A DNA stretch of 45,516 nucleotides from a virus. The DNA lies in the IMG/VR virus record IMGVR_UViG_3300022939_000038, positions 1 through 45,516 of that record; one strand, 5' to 3'. Shown in pieces: positions 1-8,652 of the stretch. The position numbers and the translations under genes are program-made. The first letter of the stretch is position 1, and every line of letters begins with the position of its first letter. The notes under the pieces are model-generated. The model did no database searches. It worked only from the letters and a program-made list of their open reading frames with translations, and had not been told where the DNA came from.

Positions 1-20
1 AGAAGTTATTAGTTGCTTAA

Positions 21-491
21 TTAAAAAGTCTTTAGGTGGTCTTCAGTAAGTATGACAAACTTCATATCTCGTTTTAAACACCAAGCATACGCTGTAGACC
101 ACTTTCTTCTATTTCTCTCATAAGTTAACAATGCGTTTTTATATGTACGGCTTTCTCGTAAAGGTTTTTTAGGTTTACGAGTTTGTGCTTTAGGTTTAAT
201 CTCTACAATGAACTTTTTAAATGTACCATTTGATTGCCTTACTTTCATATAGAAATCAGGAAAATATCTATGTGACCGATTATCAATAGAACGATAGTAA
301 ATTGCTATTTCTTCACTACCCCATTCTAATACATCTTTATTCTTATCACAATAACCCATAAAACGTTTTTCCCAACTTGAACGATAAATAATGTTGTTTA
401 CATTACCTTTATATTTTTGAGGGTTCAAAGGTTTAAATATACCTGAATATGGCCGTTTATCTGGATTAGTCAACTTCTTAATCTTCTTCAT
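21..491 (-). CDS. 4: Head completion protein, T4 gp4-like
   Basis: The 156-residue product is close in length to T4 gp4 (about 150). It shares the T4 pattern of a YRSSWEKRF segment, a WGSEE segment, RYFPDFYMK, then an EIKPKAQTRKP segment and a C-terminal FVILTEDHL. The D...E-x-K residues in PDFYMK and VEIKPK look like a TnsA/restriction-type nuclease core. In T4 this protein acts on packaged heads before tail joining. I chose the ATG at 491 rather than ATGs at 512 or 548, because a late-promoter octamer (497-504) sits exactly 5 bases upstream and because the extra N-terminal residues do not match the family. It diverges from the next gene, with both promoters in a 31-base gap. Confidence 0.85.
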   Translation of the reverse strand: MKKIKKLTNPDKRPYSGIFKPLNPQKYKGNVNNIIYRSSWEKRFMGYCDKNKDVLEWGSEEIAIYYRSIDNRSHRYFPDFYMKVRQSNGTFKKFIVEIKPKAQTRKPKKPLRESRTYKNALLTYERNRRKWSTAYAWCLKRDMKFVILTEDHLKTF

Positions 492-496
492 AAATC

Positions 497-504
497 TATT
501 TATT
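497..504 (-). promoter_or_regulatory. T4-type late promoter octamer for gp4
   Basis: The minus strand reads AATAAATA, one mismatch from TATAAATA. It ends 5 bases before the ATG at 491, so the T4 rule (octamer at -13 to -6) puts the start of transcription on the A of ATG. There is no Shine-Dalgarno sequence. Confidence 0.65.
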
Positions 505-509
505 TCTAA

Positions 510-517
510 CATAAATA
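510..517 (+). promoter_or_regulatory. T4-type late promoter octamer for the 523 gene
   Basis: CATAAATA is followed by GTATT and then ATG at 523. It is the divergent partner of the minus-strand octamer at 497-504, and the two are separated by 5 bases. The predicted transcription start is again the A of ATG. Confidence 0.65.
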
Positions 518-522
518 GTATT

Positions 523-1077
523 ATGGCAAGCGTATTTGATAGAATCAAAGTAAAAGCAGGCGATAGTGATAGATCGGCTACATGGTATAGAACACAAGTA
601 AATAAGATTGCGAGTGGTACTACAGCAGGTCAATTATTCAGACAAGGTAAACTTAACGGTAGACCTAGTGTAGGACGATTGAACTTATTTGGGTATAACC
701 CTAAATTTAGAAAGACTTTACCGTACTACGATATATTTCCTTTAGTGTTGCCATTAGAACCAATATCAGGTGGATTTATGGGTATGAACTTTCACTATCT
801 ACCACCGTTGTTGAGATTTAGACTATTAGAACGTATGCAGGCAACTGCTACGGATCAACGATTTGATAGTAAAACAAAATTTGATGTAACTTATGATGAT
901 GTAAAAAATATAAAGATTGTAAAACCAACAATTAAAAAGTATTTGTATTCATATGTACAAACAGGATTTTTAAGAATAAATGCAGATGAAGCTGCAGTTG
1001 CTATATACTTACCTGTACAAAGATTTAAAAAGGCAAGTGAAGCACAAGTTTATTCAGACAGTAGGAGATTTATTTAA
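523..1077 (+). CDS. Structural protein, possibly gp2-like DNA end protector
   Basis: This is a 184-residue protein with a conserved-looking centre, LPYYDIFPLVLPLE followed by GGFMGMNFHYLPPLLRFRLLERM (about residues 64-107). I associate this pattern with myovirus structural or DNA-end-protector (gp2) proteins. In T4, gene 2 lies next to gene 4, and here the gene lies next to gp4, which fits. The N-terminal half is basic and the C-terminal half is Lys-rich without cysteines or membrane segments. The stop overlaps the ATG of gp54 by one base. The structural role is fairly safe; the gp2 identity is inferred from motif memory and position. Confidence 0.45.
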   Translation: MASVFDRIKVKAGDSDRSATWYRTQVNKIASGTTAGQLFRQGKLNGRPSVGRLNLFGYNPKFRKTLPYYDIFPLVLPLEPISGGFMGMNFHYLPPLLRFRLLERMQATATDQRFDSKTKFDVTYDDVKNIKIVKPTIKKYLYSYVQTGFLRINADEAAVAIYLPVQRFKKASEAQVYSDSRRFI

Positions 1078-2168
1078 TGTCATTAATTAGTGTAGGTAAA
1101 AAAATAGGTGATTTAGATTTGAGGATAGGTATACCACCTTCAGCACCTCATTATGACAGACAACAGGCAGCTGCTAAAGCAGGATATAACAATGTTTCTA
1201 CAAATAGAGATTCTATTTTAAACAGATTTAGATCAAGCATTCAATCTGCTGAAGGTTTAGCAAGACCTACTCAATTTATCGTAACTGTAGATGGTCCTAA
1301 CAATATGTCAGAAGCATTAAGACGTAGAGGATATACGTTTCAAGCAGACGATAAAGAAAAAAGATTTGAAAATTTTAGAAGATTGGCAACAGGCTTAAGA
1401 CAATCATTACAGTTAAGATTAGATTTATTTTGTAGTGATGTATCAATGCCAGGTAGAACAATAACAGATGATGTTAATGAACAATATTATGGTCCAAGCA
1501 GATCATTTGGTAAAAATGTATCATTTGATGAATTGACATTATCGTTTTACACAGGTCAGGATTTTGATGAAAGAGTTTATTTTGAGGCATGGCAAAATAT
1601 GGTAATTGATCCTATATCATATGATGCAGGTTACTATGACGATTATGCTGCCCCATGTAAAATTACAATAACACCTTTAAAAAGATCATTTTTAGATACA
1701 TTGTTGCAATATAAACCAACATCAGAAATGACCTTAGAAGAATTAGATAAGTTAAGAGGACTAGTTGGATCAAATGAGTCAGCATATCAACTTCAATGCT
1801 ATGAAGTGTATCCTAAATCTATTTCAGCACAACAGATGAGTTATAGTTCAAGCAATGCATTTGTAAAAGTTGATGTTACATTTAAATATAGATATTGGGC
1901 ATCAACAACAGAAAATGTGTCGGCTGTTAACTTTAATAACATTGAAGGAAAAGATGGTATAAATGAGTACAGAAAAAATACTACTATTGAAGGTGGTCAA
2001 GGATTTTTAGATAATTTACCATTTGGTTTAGGTGGTATTGCAAGATCAGTAGGAAGACAAGTTTATGAGAAATTTAGGAGAGATACACCTATTGGCAGAA
2101 TAACAGGAGGAAGGGTATTTCCTAAAGGATTACCTGAACCTAAAATTATAAGAGATATATTATACTAA
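1077..2168 (+). CDS. 54: Baseplate tail tube initiator, T4 gp54-like
   Basis: This 363-residue protein resembles T4 gp54 (320 residues). A FCSDVSMPGRTI segment leads into a tube-like beta domain with DELTLSFYTGQDFDERVYFEAWQ and IDPISYDAGYYDDYAA. It closes with YEVYPKSISAQQMSYSSSNAFVKVDVTFKYRYW, the typical final strands of tube and tube-like proteins. In T4, gp54 sits on the gp48 cap at the top of the baseplate and starts polymerisation of the gp19 tail tube. The C-terminal 80 residues, rich in Gly and Arg, are extra compared with T4. It lies upstream of gp26, while T4 has gp48-gp54 adjacent. Confidence 0.85.
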   Translation: MSLISVGKKIGDLDLRIGIPPSAPHYDRQQAAAKAGYNNVSTNRDSILNRFRSSIQSAEGLARPTQFIVTVDGPNNMSEALRRRGYTFQADDKEKRFENFRRLATGLRQSLQLRLDLFCSDVSMPGRTITDDVNEQYYGPSRSFGKNVSFDELTLSFYTGQDFDERVYFEAWQNMVIDPISYDAGYYDDYAAPCKITITPLKRSFLDTLLQYKPTSEMTLEELDKLRGLVGSNESAYQLQCYEVYPKSISAQQMSYSSSNAFVKVDVTFKYRYWASTTENVSAVNFNNIEGKDGINEYRKNTTIEGGQGFLDNLPFGLGGIARSVGRQVYEKFRRDTPIGRITGGRVFPKGLPEPKIIRDILY

Positions 2169-2197
2169 TATATAATATTACAAAATGAGGAGTAATA

Positions 2198-2893
2198 ATG
2201 AGTTTACCATTAATTAAAGTGCCTGAATACAATTTGAATTTGTCAAATGATATAAAGGTAAGATTTAGACCGTTTTTAGTAAAAGAGGAAAAAGTTTTAC
2301 TATTAGCGATTGAAACAAGAGATGAAGACGAGATCACTAAAGCTTTTATTGATATTGTTCAATCTTGTGTTTTATCAGATGTAGATGTGACCAAAGTTCC
2401 GTTTTATGACTTTGAATGGATTTGGTTAAATATAAGAGCAAAGTCAGTTGGTGAAAATATTGAATTAAAATTAAAGTGTCCAGATGATGAGTCAATGATT
2501 GTTGATTACACTTTAAAAATTGAAGACATTAAACCAGATTTGAATAAGACGATTAATAATAAAATTGAGTTTGAACCAAACTATGGTGTAATTATGAAAG
2601 TTCCTACGATAAAAGATGTGGGAAGTAAAAAAGGTCTTGTTGAATTAAGTACAGGTTTAATACGTGATTGTATTCAAACTATTTACAACGGTGAAGAAGT
2701 GTTTGATAGAAAAGATATTGAAGTAAAAGAGTTAGAAGAATTTGTTGAAAATTTAACTATGAGTCAGTTTAAAAAACTATCTAAGTTTTTTGAAGAACTG
2801 CCACAAATTGAACATACTATAAAATATAAAAACCCAAAGACTAATAAAGAATTTGAGTTTGAAATGAAAGGTGCGGCTGATTTTTTTCAATAA
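2198..2893 (+). CDS. 26: Baseplate assembly protein, T4 gp26-like
   Basis: The 231-residue product resembles the T4 baseplate protein family that includes gp26 (208 residues in T4). Recognisable parts are VRFRPFLVKEEKVLLLA near the N-terminus, ITKAFIDIVQSC, and DFEWIWLNIRAKSVGE with a following LKLKCPDD segment. T4 gp26 takes part in assembly of the central baseplate hub. A strong GAGGAG ribosome binding site lies before ATG 2198. Its last codons are GAT TTT TTT CAA TAA, which form a slippery run. A -1 shift there continues into the gp51-like frame and gives a 293-residue fusion (join 2198-2887 and 2887-3078). Confidence 0.85.
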   Translation: MSLPLIKVPEYNLNLSNDIKVRFRPFLVKEEKVLLLAIETRDEDEITKAFIDIVQSCVLSDVDVTKVPFYDFEWIWLNIRAKSVGENIELKLKCPDDESMIVDYTLKIEDIKPDLNKTINNKIEFEPNYGVIMKVPTIKDVGSKKGLVELSTGLIRDCIQTIYNGEEVFDRKDIEVKELEEFVENLTMSQFKKLSKFFEELPQIEHTIKYKNPKTNKEFEFEMKGAADFFQ

Positions 2894-2909
2894 CCCTCTC
2901 ACATGAGAG
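2881..2909 (+). promoter_or_regulatory. Predicted -1 ribosomal frameshift site with stimulatory hairpin
   Basis: A run of seven T (2881-2887) is read as T TTT TTT in the gp26 frame, which allows both tRNAs to re-pair after a -1 slip. Eight bases later there is a hairpin: CTCTC (2896-2900) pairs with GAGAG (2905-2909) over an ACAT loop. The zero-frame stop TAA (2891-2893) lies in between. This is the standard layout of a programmed -1 frameshift signal. Confidence 0.75.
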
Positions 2910-3078
2910 CCTGGAGAATATCTATCGTACTAATTTTGCATTAATACATCATCACAAATATTCTTTAACAGAGCTTGAGAACATGATGCCGTGGGAGAGG
3001 GAAATTTATATTGAAATGTTACTACAATATTTAAGAGAAGAAAAACAAAGATTGGAAGAACAAAGAAGGAGTAAGTAA
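2887..3078 (+). CDS. 51: gp51-like baseplate hub assembly region, expressed by -1 frameshift from gp26
   Basis: This frame encodes 63 residues beginning SITLSHESLENIYRTNFALI and containing LTELENMMPWEREIYIEMLL and a charged C-terminal helix. It resembles the short hub-assembly (gp51) proteins of T4-like marine phages and also the -1 extension of tail assembly chaperones. It has no usable start: an in-frame TGA lies at 2878-2880, and the only ATGs are two adjacent internal ones in the ENMMPWE segment (about 2980-2985), past the conserved N-terminal half. It is therefore best read as the C-terminal extension of gp26 after a -1 slip. Its TAA overlaps the next ATG at 3078 by one base, the usual spacing of real genes here. 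Confidence 0.75.
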   Translation, partial: SITLSHESLENIYRTNFALIHHHKYSLTELENMMPWEREIYIEMLLQYLREEKQRLEEQRRSK

Positions 3079-3347
3079 TGATAGAAGTAGGAAAAAATAT
3101 AATAGTAAACATATGGGTATTTTTAAGAGATGAAGTGCCTCAGTTTATGTCAAACTGGAGATTAATACCAAGAGTATTCATGTTGTTATATGGATATGCT
3201 TTTTACATGACAATGCAATGGTTTATGGCACTACCTGAACCAAACAATGCACAGGCAGGTTTTGTGTCTGTTGTTGTGGGTGCTGGTGCAGCTTGGTTTG
3301 GTTTATATGTAAATGGTAAACCCAGTAAAATAGAAACTAAGAAATAA
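3078..3347 (+). CDS. Small membrane protein, holin-like
   Basis: This 89-residue protein has an amphipathic N-terminus (WVFLRDEVPQFMSNWRLIPR) and two hydrophobic segments, about residues 33-51 (VFMLLYGYAFYMTMQWFMA) and 60-78 (AGFVSVVVGAGAAWFGLYV). They are joined by a short LPEPNNAQ loop, and the tail is Lys-rich. This hairpin-type topology and size fit small phage holins and conserved tail-locus membrane proteins of marine phages. It overlaps the end of the gp51 frame by one base and is followed 6 bases later by the tape-measure candidate. The holin role is an inference. No lysozyme or endolysin gene lies beside it. Confidence 0.5.
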   Translation: MIEVGKNIIVNIWVFLRDEVPQFMSNWRLIPRVFMLLYGYAFYMTMQWFMALPEPNNAQAGFVSVVVGAGAAWFGLYVNGKPSKIETKK

Positions 3348-3353
3348 TAAACA

Positions 3354-5063
3354 ATGGCAAAGGCACCAAGAGGACCAAAAGTTAAAGACACCAAATTGAC
3401 ATTTGGTGAATCCACAGATACGTTTAGACCAAAGATTGGTCAGTTACGTAAAACTGAATTTGGATCAATTCTTGCAAAACAAAAAAAGAAGTTTAAAGAA
3501 GAAGGTGATAGTTACATCTTTGGTGAAACAATGGTCAAATATTTTGATCGTGTAAGAAAAGGATACAATTATACTGAAGAAAATCTAAAAAAAGAACAAA
3601 TCAGAAAACCTGTTATAGACTACATTTTTAATTATGGTTTAAGTTTAGATGGGTTAAGAGATATGGGATTTGATGAAATAAATGATTTTCAAAAAGTTAC
3701 ATCACAATACCTATCAGATTTAAAAAAATCAGGACTAAATGATAAAGAGTCAACAGTTGTAACAAATCTAGTTGGTGGAGTTAATGAAAGACTTAAAGAC
3801 TTATTAGGTGTAACGACAAGATTGAAATTTGGTGTAAAGGACTTTTTAAAACAGTTTGCACCATTAAAACTACTTCAAAGATATGCACCAGGTCCTGTTG
3901 CTGATTTTGCACAAAAAATAGAAAGTAGAAAGGATCAAGCAGAGCGACAACAACAACAAACAAGACGAGCATTAATAAAGTCTGGTAGAAAAAGTGGTTC
4001 TATTTCAACTGCCTCAAGTGATTTTGGTCCTAGTTTAGATACAGAATCTGGCAGAGAAGAAATTGCTAGTAGAACTGCCATGAGTAATGCATTAACTGGT
4101 GGTATTAAAACTCCTTCATTTGATAAAGAAACAATGGTTGAAGAAGAAAGAGAATCTGATGCTCAATTTGGTGAAACAAAAACAATATTAGAAAAAATAC
4201 TAGAGGCACAGTTAGAAACAAACGAACTATTAGGTGGTGATAAAAAGGCAGATGACTCAGGTTTTCTAGGTTTTGAACTACCAGACGTTCCATCAGAGGT
4301 AGTAGCTGCAGGTGCAGGAGCAGCTGGATTCAAATATAGAAAAAAAATAGCAAGCATGTTTGGTAAGATTTTAAAGGGTTTTGGTATTGCTACACCACTT
4401 GCAGCAAAAATGATAAACTATGGCGCACCCAAAGATGATTTAAAAGGTAGTGCTGATGATAAGGATAAAGATAAAAAGAAACAAAAATTAAAAGATGGCC
4501 AAAAACAATTATCAAAATCAAAAAATATACTTAAAAAGTCAACATCATTTGCTAAAGGTATTTTAAAACCATTGGCACCAATTATTGCGACATATGATGC
4601 AGTTACAGGATTTTTAAATGCTGAGGAAATATTACAAGCAGCTCCAGAGGAGACACTTACTTGGTATGAAAAATCTATTGCAGGATTATCAAAAGCATTA
4701 GATTCATTTACATTTGGCGCTTTGGATGCAAGTAAAACTGCTAGATTTTTGACTGGTAGAAGAACTGAAGAAGAAAAATTAGAAGACAGAGCAAACATAC
4801 CACCCATTTATGGCAATCCATCTGTTGATGAAGGTGCTAGTGTGGGTATGGATTCTTATGTTTCAACTCAAAAAGCAGATGAGATTATGGCCGAGAATAT
4901 GAGTAAAAATGTTGAAGCACAGGCATCTATAATCAATAGTAATAACACTGTAAATTCTAATAATGTGACCAACAATATAAGTAACACTCAAAAAGGTTCA
5001 AGTGGTTCAGTACCTTTAACACCAGAAAATCTTGCTAATGAACTTTTAACAAATTCTTACTAA
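3354..5063 (+). CDS. Tail tape measure candidate, gp29 position
   Basis: This 569-residue protein is close in length to T4 gp29 (590) and occupies the gp51-gp29-gp48 slot of T4 gene order. It is rich in Lys, Glu and Gln, with long predicted helices. There is a Gln-rich stretch around residue 195 and Gly/Ala-rich hydrophobic patches near 315-325 (VVAAGAGAAGFKY) and 335-350. The last 60 residues are Asn/Ser-rich. I see no enzymatic motif. If it sets tail length as gp29 does, the tail should be about the length of the T4 tail. Direct family recognition is weak; the call rests on position, length and composition. Confidence 0.55.
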   Translation: MAKAPRGPKVKDTKLTFGESTDTFRPKIGQLRKTEFGSILAKQKKKFKEEGDSYIFGETMVKYFDRVRKGYNYTEENLKKEQIRKPVIDYIFNYGLSLDGLRDMGFDEINDFQKVTSQYLSDLKKSGLNDKESTVVTNLVGGVNERLKDLLGVTTRLKFGVKDFLKQFAPLKLLQRYAPGPVADFAQKIESRKDQAERQQQQTRRALIKSGRKSGSISTASSDFGPSLDTESGREEIASRTAMSNALTGGIKTPSFDKETMVEEERESDAQFGETKTILEKILEAQLETNELLGGDKKADDSGFLGFELPDVPSEVVAAGAGAAGFKYRKKIASMFGKILKGFGIATPLAAKMINYGAPKDDLKGSADDKDKDKKKQKLKDGQKQLSKSKNILKKSTSFAKGILKPLAPIIATYDAVTGFLNAEEILQAAPEETLTWYEKSIAGLSKALDSFTFGALDASKTARFLTGRRTEEEKLEDRANIPPIYGNPSVDEGASVGMDSYVSTQKADEIMAENMSKNVEAQASIINSNNTVNSNNVTNNISNTQKGSSGSVPLTPENLANELLTNSY

Positions 5064-5068
5064 TAACG

Positions 5069-5076
5069 AATAAATA
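5069..5076 (+). promoter_or_regulatory. T4-type late promoter octamer for gp48
   Basis: AATAAATA is followed by TTAAC and the ATG at 5082, the same 5-base spacing as at five other genes in the window. It lies inside a rightward gene run and would add a leaderless gp48 transcript. Confidence 0.6.
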
Positions 5077-5081
5077 TTAAC

Positions 5082-6074
5082 ATGTCAAATAATAACTTTT
5101 TAAACAGAATATACAACGGTACGTCTTTAAGAGGTAAGTATGCAAAGACAGAAAATAATATACGTAATACCTCAGATACAAGTAGAAATTTTAAAAGATT
5201 TGCTGGTCCAAATGTAACTGTTTATCCTGAACAAGCTGCTGATCAACAACATTTTATCATATTTGATATATTACAAAGAAGGCCTGGCAATATGCCACAA
5301 AATCTATCTTTTAGTTCAGGATCATCTGCCATAGGAACTGGTGATGTTCAAAAAATTATACAAGGAAAGACAAATTTTTTAGGTGATGGATTTGCAGGAC
5401 AATCAGCAAAAAGACGTGTGGTTCAAACAATTGCATTGTATATGCCACAAACACTATCTTTTACAACTAAAGTAAACTACGGTGAAATGGAGGCAGGATT
5501 ATTTACTGGTGCATTTCTAAAAATTAAAAACGAGATGGCAAAAAAAGAGGGTGTTTTAGAAAAATTAGGCGCCATAATACCTGCAAAAGAGGACATAGCA
5601 AAATATATACCTAATGAAACTGCTCGAGCAGTTTTTCAAAAGACAACAAACACAGCGCCAGCAGCTTACAAAGACGTTTTATTTGAAGGTATAGACTATC
5701 GTAACTTTAACTTTACGTTTAAGTTTACACCAAGAAATCCAGCTGAAACTGAAATGGTAGAAAAAATATGTGATACTTTTAAATATCATTCGTTACCATC
5801 ATCAAAAAGTGAAGAAGGTGGACCTATTTCAGCATATAACTTACCAGAAGAATTTGTAATAAGATTCTATTATAAAACAGCACCAAACAAATATATTGAT
5901 TCAATAGGTCTTTGTGCTTTGCAGGAAGTAGGAGTTAACTATGGTGGAGATAAATTTTCAACACATAAAGATGGAAGTCCTGTCACCACTGAATTAACAT
6001 TATCATTTAGAGAACTTGAACTTATTGATAAACTAAGACATAGACAGTTACGTAGATTAAGAGATGGGAATTAA
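5082..6074 (+). CDS. 48: Baseplate tail tube cap, T4 gp48-like
   Basis: The 330-residue product compares with 364 in T4. The match is clearest in the second half: YRNFNFTFKFTPRNPAETEMV, then FKYHSLPSS, a YNLPEEFVIRFYY strand and VTTELTLSFRELELIDK, which correspond to the WDLTPRS..., F.YFSYGETG and LEITMREI regions of T4 gp48. gp48 caps the central hub and, with gp54, starts the tail tube. The upstream half contains MPQTLSFTTKVNYGEMEAG. It is followed by gp53 after two bases. Confidence 0.85.
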   Translation: MSNNNFLNRIYNGTSLRGKYAKTENNIRNTSDTSRNFKRFAGPNVTVYPEQAADQQHFIIFDILQRRPGNMPQNLSFSSGSSAIGTGDVQKIIQGKTNFLGDGFAGQSAKRRVVQTIALYMPQTLSFTTKVNYGEMEAGLFTGAFLKIKNEMAKKEGVLEKLGAIIPAKEDIAKYIPNETARAVFQKTTNTAPAAYKDVLFEGIDYRNFNFTFKFTPRNPAETEMVEKICDTFKYHSLPSSKSEEGGPISAYNLPEEFVIRFYYKTAPNKYIDSIGLCALQEVGVNYGGDKFSTHKDGSPVTTELTLSFRELELIDKLRHRQLRRLRDGN

Positions 6075-6076
6075 AA

Positions 6077-6604
6077 ATGCCAAAGTATTTCAGTTATTAT
6101 CCTAAGATTTTGTATGATGTAGAGGGAAATGGTAATCCTAAAGTAATAACAAATCTTTTAAGACGTGTTAAAATTAAAAATGGATTAAAGGAATCAGCAT
6201 CATTATTTGATGAGGTTGAAGTACAAAATGGTGAAACACCAGAGATATTAGCAGACAACTTTTATGGTGATCAAAAATACTATTGGATTATATTGTTATT
6301 TAATAATATCAAAGACAGATTTTACGATTGGCCGTTAGACAATGTACAATTTGAAAACTATATAAATGACAAATATACAAATCCTAATGCTGTTCATCAT
6401 TATGAAATAACACAAGAAAGTGGTCCTACATCATCAAGTGATGACTCACACAAAATACAAGTAAACAGCACAACACCAGGTGCAACTGCTGTTACTAATT
6501 ATGAATATGAAGAAAGATTACAACTAAAAAAGAGATTGATAAGAGTTTTAAGACCACAGTTTTTATCTTTGTTTATGGTTGAGTTTACATCTCTAATTAG
6601 TTAA
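6077..6604 (+). CDS. 53: Baseplate wedge subunit, T4 gp53-like
   Basis: A 175-residue protein (T4 gp53: 196). The core ETPEILADNFYGDQKYYWIILLFNNIKDRFYDWPLD (about residues 53-88) matches the T4 pattern of ELANAIYGNPQLYWVLL with a following YYGWI, a LysM-like fold. The LKKRLIRVLRPQFL tail corresponds to the final helix. gp53 joins wedges to one another and to the hub. Confidence 0.87.
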   Translation: MPKYFSYYPKILYDVEGNGNPKVITNLLRRVKIKNGLKESASLFDEVEVQNGETPEILADNFYGDQKYYWIILLFNNIKDRFYDWPLDNVQFENYINDKYTNPNAVHHYEITQESGPTSSSDDSHKIQVNSTTPGATAVTNYEYEERLQLKKRLIRVLRPQFLSLFMVEFTSLIS

Positions 6605-6612
6605 TATGAATT

Positions 6613-8652
6613 ATGCCAAGAGAATTACACACAGATCCACCTCAAACAAATACAGTAGAATACGATAATAACTTTTATCGTTATCAAGGTGACACAAGAG
6701 TCAGCAACGTACTTTTATATAGTTATCGTGGTAAAGATGGTCCTATATTAGACATTACAGACTCAACAGCAACAATTACAATATATCAAAGCATAGACAA
6801 CAACTTTATTACAGGTGATTTGTTACTTAATGATACAAAAGGTTTGTATTCTAAATTTCCTATTATAGGACAGGAGTTCTTAGAATTTAAAATGAGAACA
6901 CCTATTATGAATGACGGTGATGAAGAAATAGACTTTACAAATTTCAGATTACATGTACATAAAGCAAAAGCAATAAAGTCAACTCAAAACGCACAAGCAG
7001 TTTTACTATCATTTTCATCAGTAGAGTTAAGCCGAAATCAAAGAGTTAAGGTTTCTCAATCAATGACAGGCACCTATGGTGAGATGGTTGATAAGATGAT
7101 TAAAGGTAAAAAGTATTTAAATAGTAAAAAGGTGGTAATGGTTGATGATACAAAAGGTAATGATAAAATTGTTTTTCCTAATTTAAGACCTGTTGATGCA
7201 GTAAACATGTTGGCATCTATAGCTGAACCACAAGATTTTAAATCGGCTGGTTATAAGTTTTTTGAAAACAAACGAGGTTTTCATTTTAGATGTATTGAAA
7301 GTTTATATCGGTCAGCACAAAACAATAATGAGTTAAGACCATTTATTGCTTATTATGATTTAAGAATATCAGGTCAACCATCATTTGACGCACCTGCTTT
7401 AGATCCGACCGAGATATTACAAAAACCATATGGATTTAGATACAACACCGAATTAGATACCGTAAAGTCATCCCGATTAGGACACTTTGCAAGTAAAAAC
7501 ATTTCACACGATATGTTTACAAAGACATACAATACACACAGATCAAGTTATACCGAATTGTATTACAGAAAATTACACATTGATAATGTAAATTCATCTT
7601 CTTATCATGGCATGATGCCACCAGGTGCAGCTGAGTTAGATGATGAACACACACCAGACAGTAAGACCTATGGTTTAAATAATCCAAAAATACTAAGTGC
7701 CTTAAAAAAGACACCAATTGGTCAATCTTACAATAGATCAAAGTATTCAGATTATTTTGATAGTCGCCTACGTTTAATACCTGATACAAGCAATTTACAT
7801 GAAAACATTACAACAGGTGATCAAGGTCGTATTTCTGCTGATTACACAAACAGTACTGATACGTCCAGATTTATTTCAATTACTATTGAAGCGCCTGGTA
7901 ACTTTACGGTTGCAGCTGGTGACCTTGTATGGGTTGATTATCCAGAGTTTGTTGAAGAAGTTGCTGAAGAACATAATATTGAAGACGTAAATCCTATGTT
8001 ATCAGGACGTTATCTAGTTAAAAGTGTAAATCATACCGTAGATTTAGTTGCAAATAATCACCGTATGTCAATAATCGTAGAAAGAGATATATTTTCAACA
8101 TATCAGGAGTTACCGACATATGACTTTCCAGAGTATTCAACAAAAGTGACAAATGTATTATCATCGGCTATATCTACAAGTACATATACTCCAATAGACA
8201 GAAAAAAAGGTTTTATAACATTACCCGATGGTTCTAAAAAGGTATTAGATACCATTACTAAGAACGTACCAAGCGCACAAATACAAACAGTTGAAGATGT
8301 AATAGATAGACTTGGTTTTAACGCAAATTCACTTACTGACGCACAAAACAAGGCAGTAAATGCTGTTGTCAATAGTGCCACAAATAGAGTTAAACAAAAC
8401 AAGTATATTGCCGCTATAAGTGATAAGGTTGCAGAAAGTAAGTCTGTAATCAATAACATAGTCAAAAACGTGTCTGGAATCGCCCTCCCGAACGTTCCTA
8501 CGAGTATTGAGGGTATAAAACAGTTAGGACTATCAAAAGGTATAAATGCCGTTGCTAGCAAGTTAAAAGACAATGCTTTTGTTAAGTCAGCAATAGCAAA
8601 CTTTAAACAGTTTAGATCAAGTGCTACGTCTTTTATTAAAGGATTATTCTAA
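6613..8652 (+). CDS. 27: Baseplate hub subunit, T4 gp27-like, with long C-terminal extension
   Basis: This is a 679-residue protein against 391 in T4. Residues 1-450 show the gp27 hub pattern: an N-terminal VSNVLLYSYRGKDGPILDIT strand set, then LRPVDAVNMLASIA, a GYKFFENKRGFHFRCIESL segment, and a late VAAGDLVWVDYPEF barrel strand. gp27 trimers form the central hub that holds gp5. The last 200 residues (from about 480) are not gp27-like. They are Ala/Val/Asn/Lys-rich and probably helical, including a NVPTSIEGIKQLGLSKGINAV segment. It sits directly after gp53 and before the gp5 spike. Confidence 0.75.
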   Translation: MPRELHTDPPQTNTVEYDNNFYRYQGDTRVSNVLLYSYRGKDGPILDITDSTATITIYQSIDNNFITGDLLLNDTKGLYSKFPIIGQEFLEFKMRTPIMNDGDEEIDFTNFRLHVHKAKAIKSTQNAQAVLLSFSSVELSRNQRVKVSQSMTGTYGEMVDKMIKGKKYLNSKKVVMVDDTKGNDKIVFPNLRPVDAVNMLASIAEPQDFKSAGYKFFENKRGFHFRCIESLYRSAQNNNELRPFIAYYDLRISGQPSFDAPALDPTEILQKPYGFRYNTELDTVKSSRLGHFASKNISHDMFTKTYNTHRSSYTELYYRKLHIDNVNSSSYHGMMPPGAAELDDEHTPDSKTYGLNNPKILSALKKTPIGQSYNRSKYSDYFDSRLRLIPDTSNLHENITTGDQGRISADYTNSTDTSRFISITIEAPGNFTVAAGDLVWVDYPEFVEEVAEEHNIEDVNPMLSGRYLVKSVNHTVDLVANNHRMSIIVERDIFSTYQELPTYDFPEYSTKVTNVLSSAISTSTYTPIDRKKGFITLPDGSKKVLDTITKNVPSAQIQTVEDVIDRLGFNANSLTDAQNKAVNAVVNSATNRVKQNKYIAAISDKVAESKSVINNIVKNVSGIALPNVPTSIEGIKQLGLSKGINAVASKLKDNAFVKSAIANFKQFRSSATSFIKGLF

